Source: Rudanella lutea DSM 19387 (GTDB taxonomy: Bacteria > Bacteroidota > Bacteroidia > Cytophagales > Spirosomataceae). From it: DNA of 64,000 nt. This document shows, piece after piece, positions 60,119 to 64,000 of this stretch. Both the position numbers and the translations under genes were made by a program. How positions within the stretch are numbered: position 1 is the first letter of the stretch; the number at the start of each line of letters is the position of its first letter. The stretch covers positions 5,041,694 through 5,105,693 of the forward strand of contig NZ_KB913013.1 in assembly GCF_000383955.1 (NCBI RefSeq). The letters are read 5' to 3'. The notes below the pieces were generated by a model. The model was not told where the DNA came from, made no database searches, and worked only from the letters and a program-made list of their open reading frames with translations.

Positions 60119-60158
60119 TTTTCTAATGTACAGAATAAGAATTATTCGTTTTTCTGAT
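60119..60158. promoter_or_regulatory. Candidate LysR operator in the dab intergenic region
   Basis: The dyad GAATAA-GAA-TTATTC (60133-60147) is flanked by direct repeats TTTTCTAAT (60119-60127) and TTTTCTGAT (60150-60158), 31 bases apart. The T-N11-A type dyad lies midway between the LysR ATG and dabB, as for LysR sites. Confidence 0.5.
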
Positions 60159-60172
60159 ATAAGGTATGCTTT

Positions 60173-60180
60173 TAGTTTTG
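60173..60180 (+). promoter_or_regulatory. -7 box for dabB
   Basis: TAGTTTTG, TAnnTTTG type, 30 bases before the ATG. Confidence 0.4.
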
Positions 60181-60209
60181 GCCATTGATAATAGTAAATC
60201 TAATAATCA

Positions 60210-61745
60210 ATGGCCCATCTTTCACAACCACTGGTACTCTACGTTTCACTTTTAGCCCTGCCCATTGCGGGCGCACTCGTCAATGGGTTTGGTTTTCGTG
60301 ATAACCCGCATGGGGGGGCGCAGGCAACGACCGCAGCTATCTGGACAAGTTGCTTACTGGCCATTGCGGGTCTGGTTTTCGGGGATCAGTACGAGGGGGC
60401 GGCTGTTTTCGGGATTCGGGCCGATGCCCTGTCGTGGATCATGGCAACCCTCATTCTGTTTGTGAGCGGTATTGTACACCAATATTCGCAGCGGTACATG
60501 GCTGGCGATCGCCGGTACCGTGCCTATTTTGTGCAGCTCTCGCTGCTGACGGCGGCCGCCCTGCTGATGGTCATGGCCGATCATGTGCTGTTGCTGCTGG
60601 CGGGTTGGGGACTGAGCAACGGGTTGCTTGTTCGCCTGATGATCCACAAAACCGGCTGGCGGGCCTCGTACAACGCAGGCATGCTGGCCCTGCGGATGTT
60701 TTTTCTGGGCTTTCTGCTGTTGGCCTTTGCGCTCATGCTCCTGGCTGACCTAAGCGGTAGTTACTCGCTCCGGGCTATTCTGACGGCGGGTGTCGATGTG
60801 AGCGCATCACCCATGACAACGGTACTGATCCTGATTATGATGGCGGCCCTGATTCAGTCGGCCCTGCTGCCCTTTCATAAGTGGCTGACCAGCTCGCTCA
60901 ACTCACCCACGCCCGTGTCGGCCCTGATGCACGCCGGCCTTATCAACGGGGGCGGGTTTCTGCTGGCTCGGTTTGCACCCCTGTACCTCCACCAGAATGG
61001 ACTCCTGCTGGTTTTGTTCGGGATTGGTGCGCTCACCGCCCTTGTCGGTGCCGTCTGGAAACTGATTCAGAGTGATATAAAGCGGATGCTGGCTTGCTCA
61101 ACCATGAGTCAGATGGGCTTCATGGTGATGCAGTGCGGGCTGGGACTATTTCCAGCGGCTGTTGCGCACCTGTGCTGGCACGGCCTGTTTAAGGCCTTTC
61201 TGTTTCTGAGTGCTGGCTCAGCGGTTGCCGAAAAACGGCAGTTGGCCGCTTTCCGGCCGGGTACGCCCACGCAGTTTATGCTGGCCTGTGTAGCGGGTTT
61301 GGCCGGTGTGGTGGGGTTTGCGTACATGAGCAACAAACCCCTGCCGACAGCCGGACAACCCCTCGATTCAACGGTTGTGTTGCTGGGCTTTGCATTCATG
61401 GCCGCTACACAAATTGCCCAAACGGTGCTGCAAACGGGTAAGCCCCTGGTGCGGCTGGTACCGGCCCTTGTGCTGGCGTTGCTGGCGGGTGGTTTGTACG
61501 GGGTAAGCGTACATGGTATCGAAACGGTACTGACTCCGCTGGCTATTGCCGAGCCGCAGCCGCTTCATGGTGTACACCTGCTGGTATTGTCGGTGATGCT
61601 TCTGATCTGGGTGGGTATGAACCTGAACCTGTTGACCGAGCTACAAAACACCCGACTCTGGCGTAATCTGTACGTGGCGGCCCTCAACGGGAGTCAGCCC
61701 GATGCGAACACCACAACGCCCATCCGTACCACCTACCACGTTTAA
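60210..61745 (+). CDS. dabB: DabB-type proton-channel subunit (NuoL-like) of inorganic carbon transporter
   Basis: 511 residues with about 13-14 membrane helices, of the proton-conducting NuoL/Mrp family. Motifs: FVSGIVHQYSQRYMAGDRRYRAYF, LALLAGWGLSNGLLVRLMIHKTGWRAS-type loop, LLPFHKWLTSSLNSPTPVSALMHAGLINGGGFLLARFAPLYL (conserved Lys/His of antiporter subunits), and KLIQSDIKRMLACSTMSQMGFM. The adjacent DUF2309 gene marks it as DabB of a DAB complex rather than respiratory Nuo. The proton gradient is thought to drive DabA. Confidence 0.9.
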   Translation: MAHLSQPLVLYVSLLALPIAGALVNGFGFRDNPHGGAQATTAAIWTSCLLAIAGLVFGDQYEGAAVFGIRADALSWIMATLILFVSGIVHQYSQRYMAGDRRYRAYFVQLSLLTAAALLMVMADHVLLLLAGWGLSNGLLVRLMIHKTGWRASYNAGMLALRMFFLGFLLLAFALMLLADLSGSYSLRAILTAGVDVSASPMTTVLILIMMAALIQSALLPFHKWLTSSLNSPTPVSALMHAGLINGGGFLLARFAPLYLHQNGLLLVLFGIGALTALVGAVWKLIQSDIKRMLACSTMSQMGFMVMQCGLGLFPAAVAHLCWHGLFKAFLFLSAGSAVAEKRQLAAFRPGTPTQFMLACVAGLAGVVGFAYMSNKPLPTAGQPLDSTVVLLGFAFMAATQIAQTVLQTGKPLVRLVPALVLALLAGGLYGVSVHGIETVLTPLAIAEPQPLHGVHLLVLSVMLLIWVGMNLNLLTELQNTRLWRNLYVAALNGSQPDANTTTPIRTTYHV

Positions 61746-61794
61746 GTCCAACATTTCACTTCCGTCTTATCCCTCATTCAATACATAGCAACCT

Positions 61795-64000
61795 ATGCAA
61801 TCGACAATAGCTCATTCCCGCCCTGTTGCCCCTGCCGTTTCGAAGCGCGCCCAAATACAGGATGCCGTAAGCCGGGCTGGTCGGGTTTTGGCGCCGGTAT
61901 GGCCTCTTAAAACGTTTATTGCCTGTAACCCGCTGCAAGGGCTGGAGTCGATGCCCTTTGAGCAGGCCCTTCGTGAAGGTACCCGGCTGTTTGGTCGGCC
62001 CGAAACGAGCCCGGCGCTCGAAGCAGTCAATCGGCAGTTGATCAAATGGGGGCATGTGTTTCTCGATGAAGGACAGGCTACCATTCCGATGCCCAACCGG
62101 CATCTGGGCTTTTATGCGGCCTGGCGGCAACTGGCGTTTCTGGACGATGAACTGCATGGATTCGACGACGATCGCCGGGATTGGCTGAAGGCCCTGCCCA
62201 AGGCTCCCGAAGACGCCATCCTGCTCTGCCTGGAAGCTCTCGGGGTAGTAGAGGAGGAGCAGGTGCCATTTTTGTCGCAGTCGCTGGCGTATTTGCCGGG
62301 TTGGTCGGGGTATGTGAAATGGCGCAACGAGTGGCAAACGCCCCCGACCGTCAACCCGAACCCCATTACCATGATCGAATGGCTGGCGGTACGGCTCGCA
62401 ATTACGTCGATGCTCTGGCCCGATGCATACCAGCCCACGATTCAGCAGGCGTTGTCGCCCGTGGCAACGGAGAAGGTAGAAAAAACAATGAGCCAGCTGG
62501 AGCAGTCGGAGGCTATTTACCGTCGCCAATTGCTGACCCAACTCTTGCCGCAGGCCCGGCAGCTGGGTGGGGTAGAGCAACGCGCTGATGCACAATTGGT
62601 ATTTTGTATCGACGTTCGTTCGGAACCGTTTCGGCGTCGGCTGGAAGCTCAGGGCCGTTACGAAACGTTTGGCTTTGCGGGCTTCTTCGGGCTACCTATT
62701 CGAGTACACCACTATGCCGATTCCGAAGCGCACGATGCCTGCCCGGTATTGCTTAAGCCGCGCCACGAGGTGCATGAAACACCGTTGGCCGACGAAGCAC
62801 AGCTTCAGCGTTTTCAAACGGGCAACCGGTTTCTGAAAGGCTTGAAAGCAACGTACAACGCGCTCAAGTACAATTTTGCCACGCCGTTTGCGCTCGTCGA
62901 GACGCTGGGTGCGGCTTGTGGTCTGCTGATGCTCGGCCGAACGCTGGCCCCGGTGTCGAGCAAGCGGTTACGGGAGTCGCTGACCCAGGCCATACAACCC
63001 GAAATCCCGACCAAGCCCGATTGCTGTGCAACCCCGGCGGGGATTTCGGCTGCTGAGCAGGCCACCTATGCCGAAACGGCGCTTCGGCTCATGGGGCTGA
63101 CAAGCGGGTTTGGCAAGTTGGTTGTGTTTTGCGGACACGGTAGCACCACCCAGAACAACGCGTACGCATCGGCCCTCGACTGCGGTGCCTGCGGAGGGAA
63201 TCACGGTGGTCCTAACGCCAAACTGATGGCTCAGATTCTGAACACGCCCTCGGTGCGGCAGAAACTGGCCCAGAACGGGATTGCTATCCCAACGGATACG
63301 GTCTTTATGGCGGCCGAACACAACACCACGACCGACGAGGTAACGCTGTACGACGAACCTCTGGCCAACTCGAACGCGTCGGAATTGCAGGGCTTGCTAA
63401 CGGCCCTGGTGGCGGCTCGTGAGAGCAACAGTGCTAACCGGTACAATACCTTCGGGCGGTCGGCCGAGGGGGTCGATACGGTGGGCGCCACGCTTCGTCG
63501 TAGTGCCGACTGGGCTGAGGTTCGGCCCGAATGGGGACTGGCTCGCAACGCGGCCTTTATTGTAGGGCCCCGGCAGCTTACCCGCCAGGTTGATCTGGAA
63601 GGCCGTTGTTTCCTGCACTCGTACGAGTGGGAGAGCGACGTGGAGAGCAAGCTGCTGGAGACCATTCTGACGGCCCCGATGGTGGTGGCGCAGTGGATTA
63701 ACAACCAGTACCTGTTCTCAACGCTCGACAACGTGGCCTACGGCAGCGGTAGCAAGGTGACCCATAACGTAGCCGGTAAGCTGGGCGTGATGCAGGGCAA
63801 CGCCAGTGATCTGATGCATGGTTTACCGCTCCAGTCGGTGTTTGCCAGCGACGAAACCCGCTATCACGAGCCACAGCGACTGCTTACGGTGGTGTACGCA
63901 CCCCGCTACCGAATCGACCAGATTATTGAACGGCAACCCGTATTGCAGACCTTGTTTTTCAATGGATGGGTGAAACTTGTGGCCATTGAGCCGACCGATA
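61795..64000 (+). CDS. dabA: DabA (DUF2309) zinc-dependent carbonic-anhydrase-like subunit (partial, 3' end outside window)
   Basis: 735 codons visible, from MQSTIAHSRPVAPAVSKRAQ, 49 bases after dabB. The DUF2309 core is complete so far: APVWPLKTFIACNPLQGLESMPFEQAL, LVFCIDVRSEPFRRRLEAQG, VVFCGHGSTTQNNAYASALDCGACGGNHGGPNAKLMAQ, and HEVHETPLADEA. The zinc-site residues known from DabA map to Cys271, Asp273, His448 and Cys463; the 15-residue spacing of the last two fits the family. DabA converts CO2 to bicarbonate vectorially with DabB. Confidence 0.93.
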   Translation, partial: MQSTIAHSRPVAPAVSKRAQIQDAVSRAGRVLAPVWPLKTFIACNPLQGLESMPFEQALREGTRLFGRPETSPALEAVNRQLIKWGHVFLDEGQATIPMPNRHLGFYAAWRQLAFLDDELHGFDDDRRDWLKALPKAPEDAILLCLEALGVVEEEQVPFLSQSLAYLPGWSGYVKWRNEWQTPPTVNPNPITMIEWLAVRLAITSMLWPDAYQPTIQQALSPVATEKVEKTMSQLEQSEAIYRRQLLTQLLPQARQLGGVEQRADAQLVFCIDVRSEPFRRRLEAQGRYETFGFAGFFGLPIRVHHYADSEAHDACPVLLKPRHEVHETPLADEAQLQRFQTGNRFLKGLKATYNALKYNFATPFALVETLGAACGLLMLGRTLAPVSSKRLRESLTQAIQPEIPTKPDCCATPAGISAAEQATYAETALRLMGLTSGFGKLVVFCGHGSTTQNNAYASALDCGACGGNHGGPNAKLMAQILNTPSVRQKLAQNGIAIPTDTVFMAAEHNTTTDEVTLYDEPLANSNASELQGLLTALVAARESNSANRYNTFGRSAEGVDTVGATLRRSADWAEVRPEWGLARNAAFIVGPRQLTRQVDLEGRCFLHSYEWESDVESKLLETILTAPMVVAQWINNQYLFSTLDNVAYGSGSKVTHNVAGKLGVMQGNASDLMHGLPLQSVFASDETRYHEPQRLLTVVYAPRYRIDQIIERQPVLQTLFFNGWVKLVAIEPTD

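Noticed and set aside
61774-62595. Long antisense open frame (273 codons) inside dabA
   Set aside because: It lies fully over a confident DabA coding region and its translation is low in hydrophobic patterning; it is a shadow of the GC-rich coding strand.

Overview
The window looks like a chromosomal segment of a moderately GC-rich member of the Bacteroidota, most likely order Cytophagales (Spirosoma-like). The evidence is the gene families (BT_3928-type DoxX protein, DUF1599, DUF2490, DUF1361, short ProS, FadL/OmpP1-type barrels), the weak Shine-Dalgarno signals, and repeated promoter words of the Bacteroidota type (TAnnTTTG) just upstream of genes. The species cannot be fixed from the sequence alone. 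No tRNA, rRNA, CRISPR array or prophage was seen. About 60 protein genes cover the window, and two run off its ends (mazG on the left, dabA on the right).

Region by region. 0-9.4 kb: mazG, a secreted erythromycin-esterase-like protein, a membrane-anchored LytTR regulator with an inverted repeat at its promoter, small stress and enzyme genes, DUF1361 plus a diacylglycerol-kinase-family gene, and a membrane protein/winged-helix pair. 9.5-16.5 kb: folate genes pabB-pabC, a heme-oxygenase-like protein, miaA, PhyH, and a flavin amine oxidase interrupted by a single in-frame TAG. 16.6-24 kb: a tight run of small proteins with a proline dehydrogenase, recG, and an M20 amidohydrolase. 24-31 kb: an exported vanadium-haloperoxidase/PAP2 protein with two outer-membrane barrels, DUF2490, and a sodium:solute symporter. 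31-36.5 kb: clpS-recR, an intact IS5-type element with a frameshifted transposase that sits between recR and its terminator, an exported superoxide dismutase, a PAS histidine kinase, and an isopenicillin-N-synthase-like oxygenase. 36.6-47 kb: a chromate transporter, a multi-PAS histidine kinase followed by two unrecognised coiled-coil membrane proteins, a sulfite-oxidase/cytochrome c pair, and a pair of related orphan proteins. 47-60 kb: dprA, folP, DUF1599, BT_3928 family, aroK, an OmpP1-like barrel, a glycine/tyrosine-rich lipoprotein, proS, TerC, a thioredoxin-like protein, and an FKBP isomerase. 60-64 kb: a divergent LysR regulator facing dabB-dabA, the membrane complex for inorganic carbon accumulation.

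The most unusual signal is not a gene. At least seven intergenic places hold arrays of 7-base words in strict register (AATGnnn/CATTnnn, TTTAnnG/CCCTAAA, TCTAAnG/ACATTAG), often as two inverted arms, placed at gene 3' ends or between same-strand genes. Two further places show the same idea with 9- and 10-base words. The words match within an element but differ between elements. I know of no name for this family. Other points worth a second look are the amber-interrupted amine oxidase, the inverted repeat that brackets the LytTR promoter and start codon, the haloperoxidase-barrel operon, the histidine-kinase/coiled-coil operon, and the orphan pair with a frameshifted small gene beside it.
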